Below are positions 27,700 to 39,799 of a stretch of 64,000 bases of DNA, piece by piece (the stretch's first letter is position 1; every line of letters begins with the position of its first letter). Location: positions 1 through 64,000 of the forward strand of contig NZ_JAKMAJ010000016.1 of the NCBI RefSeq assembly GCF_022378355.1, read 5' to 3'. The notes beneath the pieces are model-generated. The model ran no database searches, was not told the origin of the DNA, and saw nothing but the letters and a program-made list of their open reading frames with translations. The stretch comes from Brenneria bubanii. GTDB lineage: Bacteria; Pseudomonadota; Gammaproteobacteria; Enterobacterales; Enterobacteriaceae. A program made the translations under genes and the position numbers.

Positions 27700-27728
27700 A
27701 TATTACGCATTTTTTACGTGATATGAAA
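27700..27728 (-). promoter_or_regulatory. dusB-fis promoter
   Basis: On the minus strand TTTCAT (27723-27728) and TAATAT (27700-27705) are 17 bases apart and are followed by the GC-rich discriminator ACGCGCCCTTGC. This matches the E. coli fis promoter, whose GC-rich discriminator makes it stringently controlled. Initiation is expected near 27693. The rest of the gap to 28040 is A/T-rich upstream DNA, where Fis and CRP sites are expected but not assigned, and a GC hairpin near 28000. Confidence 0.85.
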
Positions 27729-27997
27729 GGCCAAACTTTGACCAATTAGCCGAAGACGATCAAAGAAAACGTATTTCATTCCGTCATGGGAAAATATTAT
27801 CTATATTTAACAATAAGTTTTAACTATTTATGGTTTTTTTTTGTTCAGGAAAATATTCCGGGCACATCGTAATTTATCTGTAATTTGCGGTGATTTAAGC
27901 AGGAGTAACAACGATATTCAGTATTCACAGCGGATTGCGTTGTCAATAAACAAAGAACAGCGATAAATTTTTGCACCATAACACGGCAAGCGTAGGA

Positions 27998-28021
27998 CTC
28001 CCGGTCTGAGTCGGCCGGGAG
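27998..28021 (-). terminator. GC-rich hairpin after the carbonic anhydrase gene
   Basis: CTCCCGG (27998-28004) pairs with CCGGGAG (28015-28021), 20 bases past the stop codon. There is no T tract, so it may only protect the 3' end or pause polymerase. Confidence 0.35.
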
Positions 28022-28040
28022 ATTCAGGCAAAATGCAAGA

Positions 28041-28781
28041 TTAATTAACGATAACGCGGCCATTTAGCGGCTGAATCGGGCGATTATTGGCATGATGAAT
28101 GGCGGCGGTGAATTTGGCGAGCTGAGCCGCTGAAATGGTGGCGGTGTTGTCCAGCACCAGCCAGCGAACGCCTTCGGAACAAGGCGGGGTGGTAAGTGAA
28201 CCGCTGAACCGATAGTAATTTTGCGTCTCCACCGACGGGATCAGCGCACCGATATTCAGCGGTGTGGTTAACAGCGCCGGAGTATTGAGGGTTAACGGCA
28301 TTTGCTGCCAGGCTTTTTCAATTTCTTGATTAGGCGCGCCTTGTTCAAACATCAGCGCCATAACCGTCAGGGTGCCCTGTTGATCTTTGTAGACAAAATG
28401 CGCTTCCAACGGAAAGGTTTTGCCGTCGATCTCGTTTTCACTGGGGGCGTGAAAATGGAACTGCTGAAGCGTAAAGGTATCGTTATCTATCGTCAGCGTA
28501 TTGCCCGAGCTGACCTCCACCTCAATGGTATGGCCATTATTGACAATATGCTGGGTACCGGTTTGATAAGACAGTTTTAAGCCATCGTGTGCGGTTTTCA
28601 TCGCGCCGTGGATATCAATGGGGGATTGGTTCTTGCCGTTATCACACAGGGAAAAATCGGGAGACAGCTTGCCCCAGTGCGAAGGCGATTCCTGTCCCTC
28701 ATAGCTCCAGTGGGCGTGTTCGGAAGCCTGTAGCGAAAAGCAGGCGGTAAATGCCAAGGCGGCCAGTAGTTTGTACTTCAT
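28041..28781 (-). CDS. cah: Periplasmic alpha-class carbonic anhydrase
   Basis: Zinc enzyme that interconverts CO2 and bicarbonate. 246 residues with a signal peptide (about 1-19). The zinc ligands are H109 and H111 in QFHFHAPSEN and H128 in EAHFV; the proton-shuttle region is around H83/H84 positions, and C46 with the cysteine in TPPCSEG forms the family disulfide. GGA seven bases upstream selects the second of two in-frame ATGs. It is absent from this position in E. coli, so it is an accessory insertion between prmA and dusB. Confidence 0.94.
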   Translation of the reverse strand: MKYKLLAALAFTACFSLQASEHAHWSYEGQESPSHWGKLSPDFSLCDNGKNQSPIDIHGAMKTAHDGLKLSYQTGTQHIVNNGHTIEVEVSSGNTLTIDNDTFTLQQFHFHAPSENEIDGKTFPLEAHFVYKDQQGTLTVMALMFEQGAPNQEIEKAWQQMPLTLNTPALLTTPLNIGALIPSVETQNYYRFSGSLTTPPCSEGVRWLVLDNTATISAAQLAKFTAAIHHANNRPIQPLNGRVIVN

Positions 28782-28979
28782 TTTATAATCCATTTAAAAC
28801 AACATGATGATTCACTTCATCGGTTTGATTACCGATGGCAGTTTGCGAGACACTGAGGATACACCTACATTTTAAATGGTTAAGCCGATGATAAAAAAAT
28901 CGGCCAGAAACGGATAATTCCGATCGTTTTGAGGGATTACGCGTAAGGGCGGGGTTATCTGAAGCGATGTGGTCAATGC

Positions 28980-29007
28980 GCGGAGATGGCCAGCTGACCA
29001 TCTCCGC
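28980..29007. terminator. Perfect 10-bp hairpin downstream of prmA
   Basis: GCGGAGATGG pairs exactly with CCATCTCCGC around an 8-base loop, 14 bases past the prmA stop. The T-rich flank (CCGCTTTT) is on the plus strand, so its action on the minus-strand message is uncertain. Confidence 0.45.
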
Positions 29008-29020
29008 CCGCTTTTAAACC

Positions 29021-29908
29021 TTATTGGCGAATGCCGGTAATTCGGCACCATTCCTCTTTTTCCGCCACCGGATCAAGCTGGAATTTATCCTGATAGGCTT
29101 CGGCTACGTTGGCGGCCTGCGTGGCCAGAACGCCCGATAAACCGAGATGCGCGCCGGCTTTCGGCAATTCGCTGATTAACGGCGCCAGTTCACGCAGCGG
29201 ACCGGCCAGAATATTGGCGACCACCACGTCGGCGGAGAAGGCCAGATCGGCAGGTTGATCTTTCGGCAGGTAAAGCTCCAGACGCTCGGAGACGCCGTTT
29301 CTCTGCGCGTTGTCGCGGCTGGCCTGAATCGCCTGCGGGTCAATGTCGATGCCGATAGCGCGCGCGGCGCCCAGCTTTAACGCGGCGATCGCCAGGATGC
29401 CGGAGCCGCAGCCGAAATCGATGATGGTTTTGCCCTGTAAGTCCAGCCCGTCTAACCATTGCAGGCACAGCGCCGTGGTGGGGTGGGTTCCGGTGCCGAA
29501 GGCCAGACCCGGATCGAGCATGACATTCACCGCCGCCGGATCGGGAACGTCACGCCAGCTTGGGCAGATCCAAAGCCGTTCGCCAAAACGCATGGGATGG
29601 AAGTTATCCATCCATTCGCGCTCCCAGTCCTTATCTTCCAACTGTTCGATTTTATGCTTGAACCCGATGCCCAACAGAGGCTCCTGTTCCAGCATCGCAA
29701 CAACGTCCGCCATCTCGGTTTCCGCATCATATAAGCCGATGACGTCGGTATCGCCCCACAGTCGGGTTTCGCCGGGCAGCGGTTCGAAGACCGGCGTGTC
29801 GTGCGTATCCTGAAACGTAACGGACACGGCACCACTCTCTACCAGCGCGTCGCCCAGTTGTTCGGCATGGCTACCGGAGGTGTTTATTTTGAGTTGAATC
29901 CATGGCAT
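29021..29908 (-). CDS. prmA: Ribosomal protein L11 methyltransferase PrmA
   Basis: SAM-dependent enzyme that trimethylates several amino groups of L11. 295 residues (E. coli 293): an N-terminal L11-recognition domain (1-about 100) and a class I methyltransferase domain with motif [20 protein letters not shown] (about 162-180) and the catalytic-site segment NILAGPL. It is 17 bp after panF, and is the last gene of yhdT-panF-prmA. Confidence 0.97.
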   Translation of the reverse strand: MPWIQLKINTSGSHAEQLGDALVESGAVSVTFQDTHDTPVFEPLPGETRLWGDTDVIGLYDAETEMADVVAMLEQEPLLGIGFKHKIEQLEDKDWEREWMDNFHPMRFGERLWICPSWRDVPDPAAVNVMLDPGLAFGTGTHPTTALCLQWLDGLDLQGKTIIDFGCGSGILAIAALKLGAARAIGIDIDPQAIQASRDNAQRNGVSERLELYLPKDQPADLAFSADVVVANILAGPLRELAPLISELPKAGAHLGLSGVLATQAANVAEAYQDKFQLDPVAEKEEWCRITGIRQ

Positions 29909-29925
29909 AGCAGTCTCTATTACAT

Positions 29926-31377
29926 TTAAAGTGAAGTAGGGGCGGAAACCGGTTCAGATACGCGATGTCCGAATCGGTTGCCGATAATAAACGCCAGTAG
30001 ACTTAGCGTCAGCGCCGGCACGATAGGGTGAAAGCCCGCCGGATGAAGATTGAAGCTGGCCAGCGCCGTATAGCAGCATGCGCCGCCGAACATGGCGCAC
30101 AAGGCGCCCGCCGCGTTGGCGCGTTCCCAATAGAGGCCAAGCACCAACGGCCAGAGGAACACAGCTTCCAGTCCGCCGAAGGCCAGCAGATTTAGCCAGA
30201 TAATCATCTCTGGCGGACGCCAGGAGGCGATAAGCACCAATAAGCCCAGCAATAGAGTGGTCATGCTGGAAAGCCGCTTGATATGTCTCTCGTTGCGGAT
30301 TTGCTGCGGACGAACGCTGAGATACAGATCTTTTATTATAGTGGCCGATGCCTGAAGCAGATGGGCGTTAATATTGGACATGATAGCCGCCATCGGCGCG
30401 GCGAGGAATATCCCGGCGACCAGCGGCGGCAGGACGGATACCATCAGCGCGGGCAATACCTGGTCCGGAACCGTGAGATTCGGCATGATCGCCCGTCCCA
30501 GCGCTCCGGACAGATGCATGCCCAGCATCAGAATGCCAATCACGATGGTGCCGATAATAATACCGCGGTGCAGCGCCTGGCTGTCGCGATAAGAAATGCA
30601 GCGTACGGCGGTATTCGGCAGGCCGATGACGCCGAAACACACCAGCACCCAAAACGACGTCATAAACGGCATCGACAGCATATGGTGGCTGCCCTGCGGC
30701 GTAACCAGCGCCGGATCGATAGACTGGAGTTTATCCACCGCGCTGTGCAAACCGCCCGCGGCGTGAATCACCCCCACTAATAATATTATCGTGCCCAGCA
30801 GCATCACCATGCCCTGCATGGCGTCGTTCAACACGCTGGCGCGAAAACCGCCGAAAGCGGTATACAGCGCAATGGTTACGCCAAAAATCAGCAGACCGAT
30901 GTCGTAAGGGATATTGGCGGCGGTCTCAAGCAGACGCGCACCGCCGATAAACTGTACGGCCATGGCGCCGATAAACGCCACCAGCAGACTGAGGCTGGCG
31001 AACCACACCAGCAATCGGCTGCCGTAGCGCGCGTACAGCATATCGTTGAGCGTGATGGCGTTATAACGCCTGGCTAAAATAGCGAACTTTTTGCCCAGAA
31101 TACCGAGTGACAGCAGCATGGTGGGCAGCTGGATCATGGAAAGCAAGACCCACCCCAGACCGTATTTGTAAGCCGCGCCCGGGCCGCCGATAAACGAGCT
31201 GGCGCTCACGTAGGTGCCAATCAGGGTCATCGCCAGCACAAAGCCGCCCATGGAACGACCGCCGAGAAAATACTCGTTAAGGAAGTTACCGGTCTGTCGG
31301 CGACGGTAGGCGTATACCGATAACCCGAAAACCAGTAGCAGGTAGCCCAGCAGCGGCAGCAGCACTTCATTTTGCAT
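29926..31377 (-). CDS. panF: Sodium/pantothenate symporter PanF
   Basis: Sodium-solute symporter (SSS family) with about 12-13 membrane segments that imports pantothenate. 483 residues as in E. coli when started at the ATG that has GGAG seven bases upstream; an ATG two codons earlier is too close to the ribosome-binding site. Conserved segments include [16 protein letters not shown] near 38-53 and [18 protein letters not shown]. It overlaps yhdT by 11 bases. Confidence 0.96.
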   Translation of the reverse strand: MQNEVLLPLLGYLLLVFGLSVYAYRRRQTGNFLNEYFLGGRSMGGFVLAMTLIGTYVSASSFIGGPGAAYKYGLGWVLLSMIQLPTMLLSLGILGKKFAILARRYNAITLNDMLYARYGSRLLVWFASLSLLVAFIGAMAVQFIGGARLLETAANIPYDIGLLIFGVTIALYTAFGGFRASVLNDAMQGMVMLLGTIILLVGVIHAAGGLHSAVDKLQSIDPALVTPQGSHHMLSMPFMTSFWVLVCFGVIGLPNTAVRCISYRDSQALHRGIIIGTIVIGILMLGMHLSGALGRAIMPNLTVPDQVLPALMVSVLPPLVAGIFLAAPMAAIMSNINAHLLQASATIIKDLYLSVRPQQIRNERHIKRLSSMTTLLLGLLVLIASWRPPEMIIWLNLLAFGGLEAVFLWPLVLGLYWERANAAGALCAMFGGACCYTALASFNLHPAGFHPIVPALTLSLLAFIIGNRFGHRVSEPVSAPTSL

Positions 31378-31609
31378 CGTCATTCTCCAGTGACATGTCG
31401 TGGAAGACGAAGCGAACCATCAGCCAGCACTGCAGGGTAAAAACGAGGGGCAACAGCAGGCAGGCCATTTCAAACCAGTGAGGGAGCCCGGTAATACCCT
31501 GAGTGTTGTCAGGTAGGTAAGCGGTAAGCATCCAGGCCACCAGATAACCCAGCGTCAGACCCATCGCCCAGCGGGCTTCCCGGTGAGCCTGAAGAAAACG
31601 AATGTCCAT
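31367..31609 (-). CDS. yhdT: Small membrane protein YhdT
   Basis: 80 residues as in E. coli YhdT (MDIRFLQAHREARWAMG... ending ENDDAK), with two membrane segments near 16-34 and 45-66. Its function is not established. The consistent overlap with panF suggests a role connected with the transporter, which is inference. A longer reading frame upstream runs into the accC terminator and is not used. Confidence 0.92.
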   Translation of the reverse strand: MDIRFLQAHREARWAMGLTLGYLVAWMLTAYLPDNTQGITGLPHWFEMACLLLPLVFTLQCWLMVRFVFHDMSLENDDAK

Positions 31610-31701
31610 TTTTTTCCCGTCAAAAGCCGGTGTCATGGTGCGGCACGCATAACGCCGGAAGATTGTCTCTTGTGTCGTTGAATCGCCCTGTCTGAATTGA
31701 C

Positions 31702-31735
31702 AAAAAAGCAAAAAGGCCGGTTTTCACCGGCCTTT
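31702..31735 (-). terminator. Strong terminator after accC
   Basis: AAAGGCCGG (31712-31720) pairs perfectly with CCGGCCTTT (31727-31735) around a 6-base loop. On the minus strand it is followed by TTTGCTTTTTTG. It separates accBC from yhdT-panF-prmA, which must have a promoter in the short gap. Confidence 0.9.
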
Positions 31736-31770
31736 CACGATCATAACAGCAGGGACCGCAGTGGTTATAT

Positions 31771-33114
31771 TTACTGTAACCCGAGTTTTTTCTCCAGATA
31801 GTGGATATTGGTTCCACCTTTCTGGAAGTGCTCGTCGTCCATGATCTTCATCTGAAGCTCGACGTTGGTTTTGATGCCGTCGATGATCAGCTCCGCCAGC
31901 GCGTTCTTCATGCGTGAAATCGCCACTTCGCGGGTGTCGCCGTAGGTGATCAACTTTCCGATCATGGAATCATAATACGGCGGAACGGTATACCCGGCGT
32001 AGATATGTGATTCCCAACGAACACCGAAACCGCCCGGCGCATGGAAGCGGGTTATTTTACCGGGACTCGGCAGGAAGGTATTCGAGTCTTCGGCGTTGAT
32101 ACGGCATTCCACCGCGTGGCCGTGAACGTGAACGTCTTTCTGTTTGATGGACAGGGGCTGACCGTCGGCAATACGTAACTGCTCTTTGATCAAATCCACG
32201 CCGGTAATCATTTCGGTAACCGGATGTTCCACCTGAATACGGGTGTTCATCTCAATGAAGTAGAACTCGCCGTTTTCGTAGAGAAATTCGAACGTACCCG
32301 CGCCGCGATAGTTGATGTCGATACAGGCTTTCGCGCAGCGTTCGCCGATAAACTGGCGCTGTTCGCCGGTGATGCCGGGCGCTGGGGCTTCTTCCACCAC
32401 TTTCTGGTGACGACGCTGCATCGAGCAGTCGCGTTCAGCCAGATAAATGGCGTTGCCCTGACCGTCAGCCAATACCTGAATTTCCACGTGACGCGGATTT
32501 TCCAGGTATTTTTCCATATAGACCATATCGTTGTTGAAAGCCGCTTTGGCCTCCGCACGGGTCATATTGATGGACTGTTCCAGCTCTTTATCGCTGCGCA
32601 CGACGCGCATACCGCGGCCGCCGCCGCCGCCGGAGGCTTTGATGATCACCGGGTAGCCAATGCGTTTGGCGAAGGCGCGGTTTTTATCCATATCGCCGTC
32701 CAGCGGGCCATCGGAACCCGGCACGCAAGGGACGCCCGCTTTTTTCATCGCATTGATGGCGGATACCTTGTCGCCCATCAGGCGAATGGTTTCGGCGCGC
32801 GGGCCAATGAAGGTAAAGCCGGAACGTTCAACCTGCTCGGCGAAATCCGCATTTTCCGACAGAAAACCATAGCCAGGGTGAATCGCGGCGGAGCCGGTAA
32901 TTTCCGCGGCGGAGATAATCGCCGGGATGTTCAGGTAGCTTTTGGTGGACGGCGCCGGGCCGATGCACACGGTTTCGTCCGCCAGCAATACGTGTTTCAG
33001 ATCGCGATCCGCGCTGGAGTGTACGGCGACGGTTTTGATGCCCAGTTCTTTACAGGCACGCAAAATACGCAGCGCAATCTCCCCGCGGTTGGCGATAACG
33101 ATTTTATCTAGCAT
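31771..33114 (-). CDS. accC: Acetyl-CoA carboxylase, biotin carboxylase subunit AccC
   Basis: ATP-grasp enzyme that carboxylates the biotin of AccB, the first step of fatty-acid synthesis. 447 residues (E. coli 449). Visible landmarks are the N-terminal [20 protein letters not shown], the glycine-rich ATP loop [12 protein letters not shown] (about 159-170), and the catalytic [19 protein letters not shown] (about 287-305). It lies 11 bp after accB. Confidence 0.98.
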   Translation of the reverse strand: MLDKIVIANRGEIALRILRACKELGIKTVAVHSSADRDLKHVLLADETVCIGPAPSTKSYLNIPAIISAAEITGSAAIHPGYGFLSENADFAEQVERSGFTFIGPRAETIRLMGDKVSAINAMKKAGVPCVPGSDGPLDGDMDKNRAFAKRIGYPVIIKASGGGGGRGMRVVRSDKELEQSINMTRAEAKAAFNNDMVYMEKYLENPRHVEIQVLADGQGNAIYLAERDCSMQRRHQKVVEEAPAPGITGEQRQFIGERCAKACIDINYRGAGTFEFLYENGEFYFIEMNTRIQVEHPVTEMITGVDLIKEQLRIADGQPLSIKQKDVHVHGHAVECRINAEDSNTFLPSPGKITRFHAPGGFGVRWESHIYAGYTVPPYYDSMIGKLITYGDTREVAISRMKNALAELIIDGIKTNVELQMKIMDDEHFQKGGTNIHYLEKKLGLQ

Positions 33115-33125
33115 GGTAAGCCCCG

Positions 33126-33596
33126 TTATTCGATGACAACCAGCGGCTCGTCAAATTCAACCGGTTGACCATTATCGAGCAGAATTGCTTTGACGACGCC
33201 GGCTTTGTCAGCTTCGATTTGGTTCATCATTTTCATGGCTTCAACGATGCACAGCGTATCGCCGACATTGACTTGCTGTCCTACTTCAATGAACGCTTTT
33301 GCATCAGGGCTCGGCGTACGGTAGAAGGTACCAACCATAGGAGAACGAACGATGTGACCACTGATGGCAGCCGGTGCAGCTACGGTTTCCGCTACGGCGG
33401 GTGCAGGTGCGACAGCGGCGGCCAGGGCCGGCTGTTGTTGCATCATCGGCGCATAGGCCTGTTGCATCACGGGGTAGTTTTGCGCCGCCGGGGCACGACT
33501 GATACGTACTGATTCTTCACCTTCAGAAATTTCCAGTTCGGCGATGCCGGACTCTTCAACCAGTTCGATCAGTTTTTTGATTTTACGAATATCCAT
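33126..33596 (-). CDS. accB: Biotin carboxyl carrier protein AccB
   Basis: 156-residue carrier (E. coli 156). N-terminal dimer helix, an Ala/Pro-rich flexible linker (about 32-75), and a C-terminal biotinyl domain with the biotinylated K122 in [11 protein letters not shown]. The family thumb is in [20 protein letters not shown]. It precedes accC and follows aroQ, as in E. coli. Confidence 0.98.
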   Translation of the reverse strand: MDIRKIKKLIELVEESGIAELEISEGEESVRISRAPAAQNYPVMQQAYAPMMQQQPALAAAVAPAPAVAETVAAPAAISGHIVRSPMVGTFYRTPSPDAKAFIEVGQQVNVGDTLCIVEAMKMMNQIEADKAGVVKAILLDNGQPVEFDEPLVVIE

Positions 33597-33620
33597 TGAT
33601 GTGGTTCCGTACTCTTTTGT

Positions 33621-34073
33621 TTAATTGGAGGTAGACAGACGTTTTACCGCCGTCTGTAAAGCATAGTGATAACCATCCGCCCCAAGGCCGCAGATTACCC
33701 CAACCGCAACATCAGACAGATAAGAATGATGTCGGAAAGGCTCTCGTGCATACACGTTGGACAAATGAATTTCCATAAACGGGATAGCGACCGCCAGTAA
33801 CGCATCGCGCAACGCGATGCTGGTATGGGTAAATGCCGCCGGATTGATTAAAATAAAATCCGTGTTTCCCCTGGCCTGATGAATTCTGTCGATCAGCACA
33901 TGCTCCGCATTGGATTGCAGATGGGAAAGCCGCACCCCCAACGCCTGAGCCTGTGTTTCCAGATTGCTAACAATCTCCGCCAGCGTTGTCCTGCCGTATT
34001 TATCTGGCTCACGGGCGCCCAGTAGATTCAGGTTAGGGCCATTCAAGAGCAAAATGTGAAACTTTTCGGCCAT
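33621..34073 (-). CDS. aroQ: Type II 3-dehydroquinate dehydratase AroQ
   Basis: Third step of the shikimate pathway. 150 residues starting at [19 protein letters not shown]; an upstream in-frame start would add 17 unrelated residues. The catalytic tyrosine is Y26 region (EPDKYGRTT), the active-site segment is [11 protein letters not shown], and [17 protein letters not shown] is the substrate-binding loop. GGAG lies upstream. E. coli K-12 lacks this enzyme at this position and uses AroD, while many related enterobacteria keep aroQ before accB. Confidence 0.97.
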   Translation of the reverse strand: MAEKFHILLLNGPNLNLLGAREPDKYGRTTLAEIVSNLETQAQALGVRLSHLQSNAEHVLIDRIHQARGNTDFILINPAAFTHTSIALRDALLAVAIPFMEIHLSNVYAREPFRHHSYLSDVAVGVICGLGADGYHYALQTAVKRLSTSN

Positions 34074-34305
34074 TGTGCTGCCATCTCCCGCGATTAACCC
34101 AGATTGCAAAACAGTGTCGCACAAAATAGCGCGAAGCTATTCGTTTGTCACCTTTTCGCGCTGCAAATTGTCCGGGGCTGAGAAACAAAGTCGAGCATTA
34201 TAACCATTTCGTCGCAATTAGCAGCTAATTACTGGTCTTATCTGCGGAGATATTCAAGCGGCATTCCGCCGGGACCGGTGTTTGCCGATTCCCCGACGCG
34301 GAGGC

Positions 34306-34905
34306 TTATCGCCGCCACTGACGGAATTTTTTATAACGTAGCAGTAACAATAGCAGCGCCACCAGCGCATAGAAAACAGGCTGGGGTGAGAGCGTTTTAA
34401 CCGACCAAAGATAATGGATTGGCGCCAGGATTGCGACCAGATAGATGAGGTTGTGCAGTTTTTGCCACCCGGCTCCCAGCTTCCGCATCGCCGCCTGAGG
34501 GGATGTCAACGCCAGCGCCAACAGAATCAACCAACTGATAATGCCCAGCGTCAAGTATGGGCGCGAAAGCAGTTCTTCTCCCAATAAGATCAGATGGCTT
34601 ATACCCAGCTCAAGCAGCGCATAGCTTGTCAGATGCAGGGTAGCCCATGCAAAGCACCATAGCCCGATCAGGCGGCGGCAGCGAATCAGCAGCGGCTGTC
34701 TGCCATAGCGGGCCAGCGGTGCGATGAGCAGAGTGCCGAGTAATAATTTCAGCGCCATCAGCCCGGTAAAATGCTGAATATCTTTTGCCGGATCGGCGCT
34801 GAGCCAGCCCTGGTCGACGGCCAGAATCAACCATGGCAGCGGTAAAAACGCCGCCAGATGGAGAATGACCTTCAGCCATTTTATATGTTGTAGCGACAGC
34901 CGCAT
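34306..34905 (-). CDS. msrQ: Haem-binding membrane subunit MsrQ (YedZ)
   Basis: Inner-membrane b-type cytochrome that passes electrons from the quinone pool to MsrP. 199 residues with six membrane segments and conserved histidines within or next to them (for example in [18 protein letters not shown] and QKLHNLIYL). It follows msrP by 32 bp. The 232 bp between it and aroQ holds the aroQ-accBC promoter region but no gene. Confidence 0.95.
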   Translation of the reverse strand: MRLSLQHIKWLKVILHLAAFLPLPWLILAVDQGWLSADPAKDIQHFTGLMALKLLLGTLLIAPLARYGRQPLLIRCRRLIGLWCFAWATLHLTSYALLELGISHLILLGEELLSRPYLTLGIISWLILLALALTSPQAAMRKLGAGWQKLHNLIYLVAILAPIHYLWSVKTLSPQPVFYALVALLLLLLRYKKFRQWRR

Positions 34906-34937
34906 TGAGAAGTTGTCCCGGTAATCAAGGTTATCAA

Positions 34938-35939
34938 TCAGAAGTTTTCCCGCAGGTCCAAGCCACGATACAGCGAGGCGACCTGTTCGGCATAGCCATT
35001 GAACAGCAGGGTTGGCTGTCGTTGCACATCAAGAATACCGCCGGACCCAATGACCCGCTCCGTCGCCTGCGACCAGCGAGGGTGGTCGACATGCGGGTTT
35101 ACGTTGGCGTAGAACCCATATTCGCCGGGCGCCGCCAGATTCCAGGTTGACGGCGGGCGCTCGTGGGTAAATCGGATCCGCACAATGGATTTGATGTTCT
35201 TGAAGCCGTATTTCCACGGCGTGATCAACCTGACCGGCGCGCCGTTTTGCGGCGGCAGCGTTTTTCCGTAGACGCCGACGGTGAGCAGCGCAAGAGGATG
35301 CATTGCTTCATCAAGCCTGAGTCCTTCCACGTAAGGATAATTCAGGCCGCCTCCCTGAAAGCCGTTCTTCTGCCCCGGCATTTGCTGCGGATCGTAGAGC
35401 GTCTGGAACGCGATATAACGGGCATTGCCGGTGGGTTCGGCAAACTTGATCAGCTTCGCCAATTCAAAACCGATCCAGGGGACGACCATCGACCAGGCTT
35501 CTACGCAGCGCAAACGATAGATTCTCTCTTCCAGCGGGAAACGCTTAAGCAGATCGTCGATATCCAGCGTGATAGGCTTGGCGACTTCACCCTCAATCTG
35601 AATTTTCCAGCTTTCCGTTTTCAGTCCGCCGGCATTCGCCGCCGGATCGGCCTTATCCAGGCCGAATTCGTAAAAATTGTTGTATCCCGTGACCTTATTT
35701 TCCGGCGTGAGCGGCGCATCAAGCCGCCAGTTTTCCGGCTGGGTGAAAGATAACGGCCTGCCCGGCGGGGCGATGGGACGATCGGCGCCTTTGAACCAGG
35801 CGAGTAAATCCGCTCGTGCCGACAGCGGTAACGACAACGTGGCGGCGGTGATGCCCAGCGCTTTTAATACGCGACGGCGCTGGTGGAACAGGGTTTCCGG
35901 CGTGACATCGGCCTCCGTCAGCCTGCGATTTTTCTGCAT
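34938..35939 (-). CDS. msrP: Periplasmic methionine sulfoxide reductase catalytic subunit MsrP (YedY)
   Basis: Molybdopterin enzyme that repairs oxidised methionine in envelope proteins. 333 residues (E. coli 334). A Tat signal with [10 protein letters not shown] (20-29) and a hydrophobic stretch to about residue 43 directs export of the folded protein. The molybdenum ligand is C145 in YRLRCVEAW. It forms an operon with msrQ. In E. coli msrPQ lies elsewhere and is controlled by HprSR; those regulators are not in this window. Confidence 0.96.
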   Translation of the reverse strand: MQKNRRLTEADVTPETLFHQRRRVLKALGITAATLSLPLSARADLLAWFKGADRPIAPPGRPLSFTQPENWRLDAPLTPENKVTGYNNFYEFGLDKADPAANAGGLKTESWKIQIEGEVAKPITLDIDDLLKRFPLEERIYRLRCVEAWSMVVPWIGFELAKLIKFAEPTGNARYIAFQTLYDPQQMPGQKNGFQGGGLNYPYVEGLRLDEAMHPLALLTVGVYGKTLPPQNGAPVRLITPWKYGFKNIKSIVRIRFTHERPPSTWNLAAPGEYGFYANVNPHVDHPRWSQATERVIGSGGILDVQRQPTLLFNGYAEQVASLYRGLDLRENF

Positions 35940-36285
35940 AGGTATTCCATCTGTTGGATTTATTGGCGTTGCGCCTTAATTATTTATAGATGAATTGAGG
36001 CAAAAACCCCGAGCGGCGGGAAAAATAGTTTTTCAGAGAGTGACCGCGTCTGCAAACCCGGCAGACAGATCGATATCTGGCGCGCGGCCCGGCGCCGGGG
36101 GCCGGGCTCTGCATACCGTGGGGCCATCCCACTATTCGAAAGCCGGGCTGTGGATGTATGATCGCCGGAAACCGGATAAAAAGTGCGTAATTGTTTAGCG
36201 ACGATATCGGAGCAGGTAGTATACGAGCTGATAAACAAAAGACCGCAAACCCTCAAAACGACTTTATCAGGAGTAGCACGCAGGG
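35940..36285. other. Divergent promoter region msrP / csrD
   Basis: No gene is supported. The right half carries a GC-rich hairpin, GCCCGGC (36087-36093) with GCCGGGC (36101-36107), and the left half is A/T-rich. AGGAG ends the stretch as the csrD ribosome-binding site. Promoters for both genes must be here but no clear -35/-10 pair stands out. Confidence 0.5.
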
Positions 36286-38223
36286 ATGGGATTTACCGCC
36301 AGATTCACGATGCGCATGACGCTATTGACCGTATCGACCGTTGTCTTGATGCTTTTCAGCAGCGTCTTTAGCCTCTTCTATTATGGTCAGCAGCGATTGA
36401 CTCAACAGGTGAGTCAAATTGCGGCGAGCATCGATCAGGCGCTTTTGGTGCAATCGCCCGAAAATATCCAATACTGGCTGCCGGCGATGATGAAAACCGC
36501 TGGCGTCGTCGCGTTGGAGATACGAAATGCCGATAGCGTACTCTATTCGGTGCGCTTGCCTGAGGCGGATGATTTCCGGGCTTGCGTCTACCATGAGGCC
36601 CAGATCCCGCTGATGCATCATTTGGATATGGCGATTGACGTCACGTATCCCGATCCCGTGATCGGCGTGCCGCACTTCCTTATGTCTACGCTGTCGTTGT
36701 CATTGGTGGTCGGTCTGCTGGCGCTGATGCTGTATCTTTCTATTCGCTGGCTACGCCATGAAACCGCCGGACAGGAAGAGCTTGAGGCTCGAGCCAGACG
36801 CGTTCTCAACGGGGAGCGCGAGTCCGTGATGCACGGTTCCGCACGTGAGTGGCCGGTGAATGCCAGCGGCGCTATTGACCAATTGCTGGCGGATTTGATC
36901 GAGGCGCGCGAGGAGCGCAGCCGGGTCGATACCCTGATTCGGGCTTTCGCTGCTCAGGATGCGGAAACCGGCCTGAGCAACCGACTCTTTTTTGATAATC
37001 AACTGACAACACAGTTGGAAGACATCGAAAACGTCGGCACCCACGGCATTGTGATGATGATTCGTCTGCCTGACCTTGAAACTTTGCAGGAAACGCATGG
37101 CTATGGCGGCGAGATTCAGGAATATAGCTTCACCATGGTGAATTTATTATCGACGTTTGTGATGCGCTACCCCTCCGCGCTGTTGGCGCGTTATTTCAAC
37201 AGCGATTTCACGGTGTTATTACCCCATTGCACATTAAAGGAAGCGGATAATATTGCCGCGCAATTGGTTAAGGCCATTGATATTTTGCCCCCTATGCCGT
37301 TAATCGACCGTGAGGATATGCTGCACATCGGAATCTGCGCCTATCGCAGCGGACAAAGTCCGGAACAGGTGATGGAAAGCGTGGAGGACGCTACGCGTAA
37401 CGCGGTGCTGCAGGGCGGCAACGGCTGGTGCGTCTTTGATCGTCAGGTGCCGAATAAAGGCCGCGGCAGCGTGAAATGGCGTACGCTGCTGGAACAGACG
37501 TTAGCCCGCGGCGGTCCTCGGCTCTATCAAAAACCGGCGGTCACCCAAGACGGCATGGTGCATCATCGTGAAATGATGAGCCGCATCTATGACGGTACGC
37601 AAGAGTTGCTGGCGGCGGAGTTCATGCCGCTGGTGCAGCAACTGGGACTGGCGGCGACCTATGATCGACAACTGGTTTCGCGCTGCCTCGTATTGTCGAA
37701 CTGTTGGCCGGGGGAAACCCTGGCTATTCAGGTTAGTGTGGACTCACTTCTGCAAAAAACGTTTCTGAGCTGGCTACAGGAAACCTTGATGCAATGTCCG
37801 AAAAAACAACGGCAATGCATTTTATTTGAACTTGCAGAGGCAGACGTCTGTCAATATATCGGCCGTTTGCGTCCGGCTCTGAATCTTATTCTGGCGTTTG
37901 GCTGCCGTTTGGCGGTTAATCAGGCGGGATTGACATTGGCCAGTACGACTTATATCAAGTCGTTGCAGGTGGAAATGATCAAGCTGCATCCCGGTTTGGT
38001 GCGCAGCATTGAACGGCGTCCGGAAAATCAGCTGTTTGTACAAAGTCTGACGGAAGCCTGTAAAGGCACCCGAACCAAAGTTTTTGCCGCTAGCGTGCGC
38101 ACGAGAGCGGAATGGCGGACGTTATTGGATAAGGGCGTTTATGGCGGGCAGGGCGATTTTTTTGCCGCTTCGCTGCCGGTCAGCGATGAGCTGAAAAAAT
38201 ATTCACCGCACTATCGTGTTTAG
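36286..38223 (+). CDS. csrD: RNase E specificity factor CsrD (YhdA)
   Basis: 645-residue inner-membrane protein (E. coli 646) that directs decay of the CsrB/CsrC small RNAs. A first membrane segment (about 13-35), a sensor region, a second segment (about 140-155), then degenerate GGDEF (about 220-380) and EAL (about 400-640) domains. The GGDEF site reads YFNSDFTVLLPH instead of GGDEF, so cyclase activity is not expected, as known for CsrD. Adjacent to mreB as in E. coli. Confidence 0.95.
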   Translation: MGFTARFTMRMTLLTVSTVVLMLFSSVFSLFYYGQQRLTQQVSQIAASIDQALLVQSPENIQYWLPAMMKTAGVVALEIRNADSVLYSVRLPEADDFRACVYHEAQIPLMHHLDMAIDVTYPDPVIGVPHFLMSTLSLSLVVGLLALMLYLSIRWLRHETAGQEELEARARRVLNGERESVMHGSAREWPVNASGAIDQLLADLIEAREERSRVDTLIRAFAAQDAETGLSNRLFFDNQLTTQLEDIENVGTHGIVMMIRLPDLETLQETHGYGGEIQEYSFTMVNLLSTFVMRYPSALLARYFNSDFTVLLPHCTLKEADNIAAQLVKAIDILPPMPLIDREDMLHIGICAYRSGQSPEQVMESVEDATRNAVLQGGNGWCVFDRQVPNKGRGSVKWRTLLEQTLARGGPRLYQKPAVTQDGMVHHREMMSRIYDGTQELLAAEFMPLVQQLGLAATYDRQLVSRCLVLSNCWPGETLAIQVSVDSLLQKTFLSWLQETLMQCPKKQRQCILFELAEADVCQYIGRLRPALNLILAFGCRLAVNQAGLTLASTTYIKSLQVEMIKLHPGLVRSIERRPENQLFVQSLTEACKGTRTKVFAASVRTRAEWRTLLDKGVYGGQGDFFAASLPVSDELKKYSPHYRV

Positions 38224-39586
<1,363 letters not shown>

Positions 39587-39602
39587 TCCGACCGGGGACA
39601 AC

Positions 39603-39661
39603 GGGGGAGCCGTATGGGGGAACGCGCGCGTTTTTCTTCCCGCACGGGCGCCCCCTTTTTT
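39603..39661 (+). terminator. Terminator-like hairpin between mreB and mreC
   Basis: GGGGG-A-GCCGT pairs with ACGGGC-G-CCCCC (39603-39613 with 39644-39655), followed by TTTTTT. In E. coli mreB is also expressed mainly alone, with reduced read-through into mreCD, and this hairpin explains that. Confidence 0.8.
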
Positions 39662-39799
39662 ATGGGCGGCACCCTGCCAGCCCCCCTTCGGGTCGCCGCA
39701 AGCGGCGATGTTTAATGGTCATCTTTCAGACCGTGGCTGCAAAACGTTTAAAATCGCTTTCGGCGATTTGAGTCTGCCGTCGAGGAATACGCAAATTTT

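Noticed and set aside
32224-33111. 295-codon plus-strand frame opposite accC
   Set aside because: Shadow frame of a highly conserved GC-rich gene on the other strand.
36087-36107. GC-rich hairpin before csrD as a terminator
   Set aside because: No T tract on either side, and it lies in a divergent promoter region.
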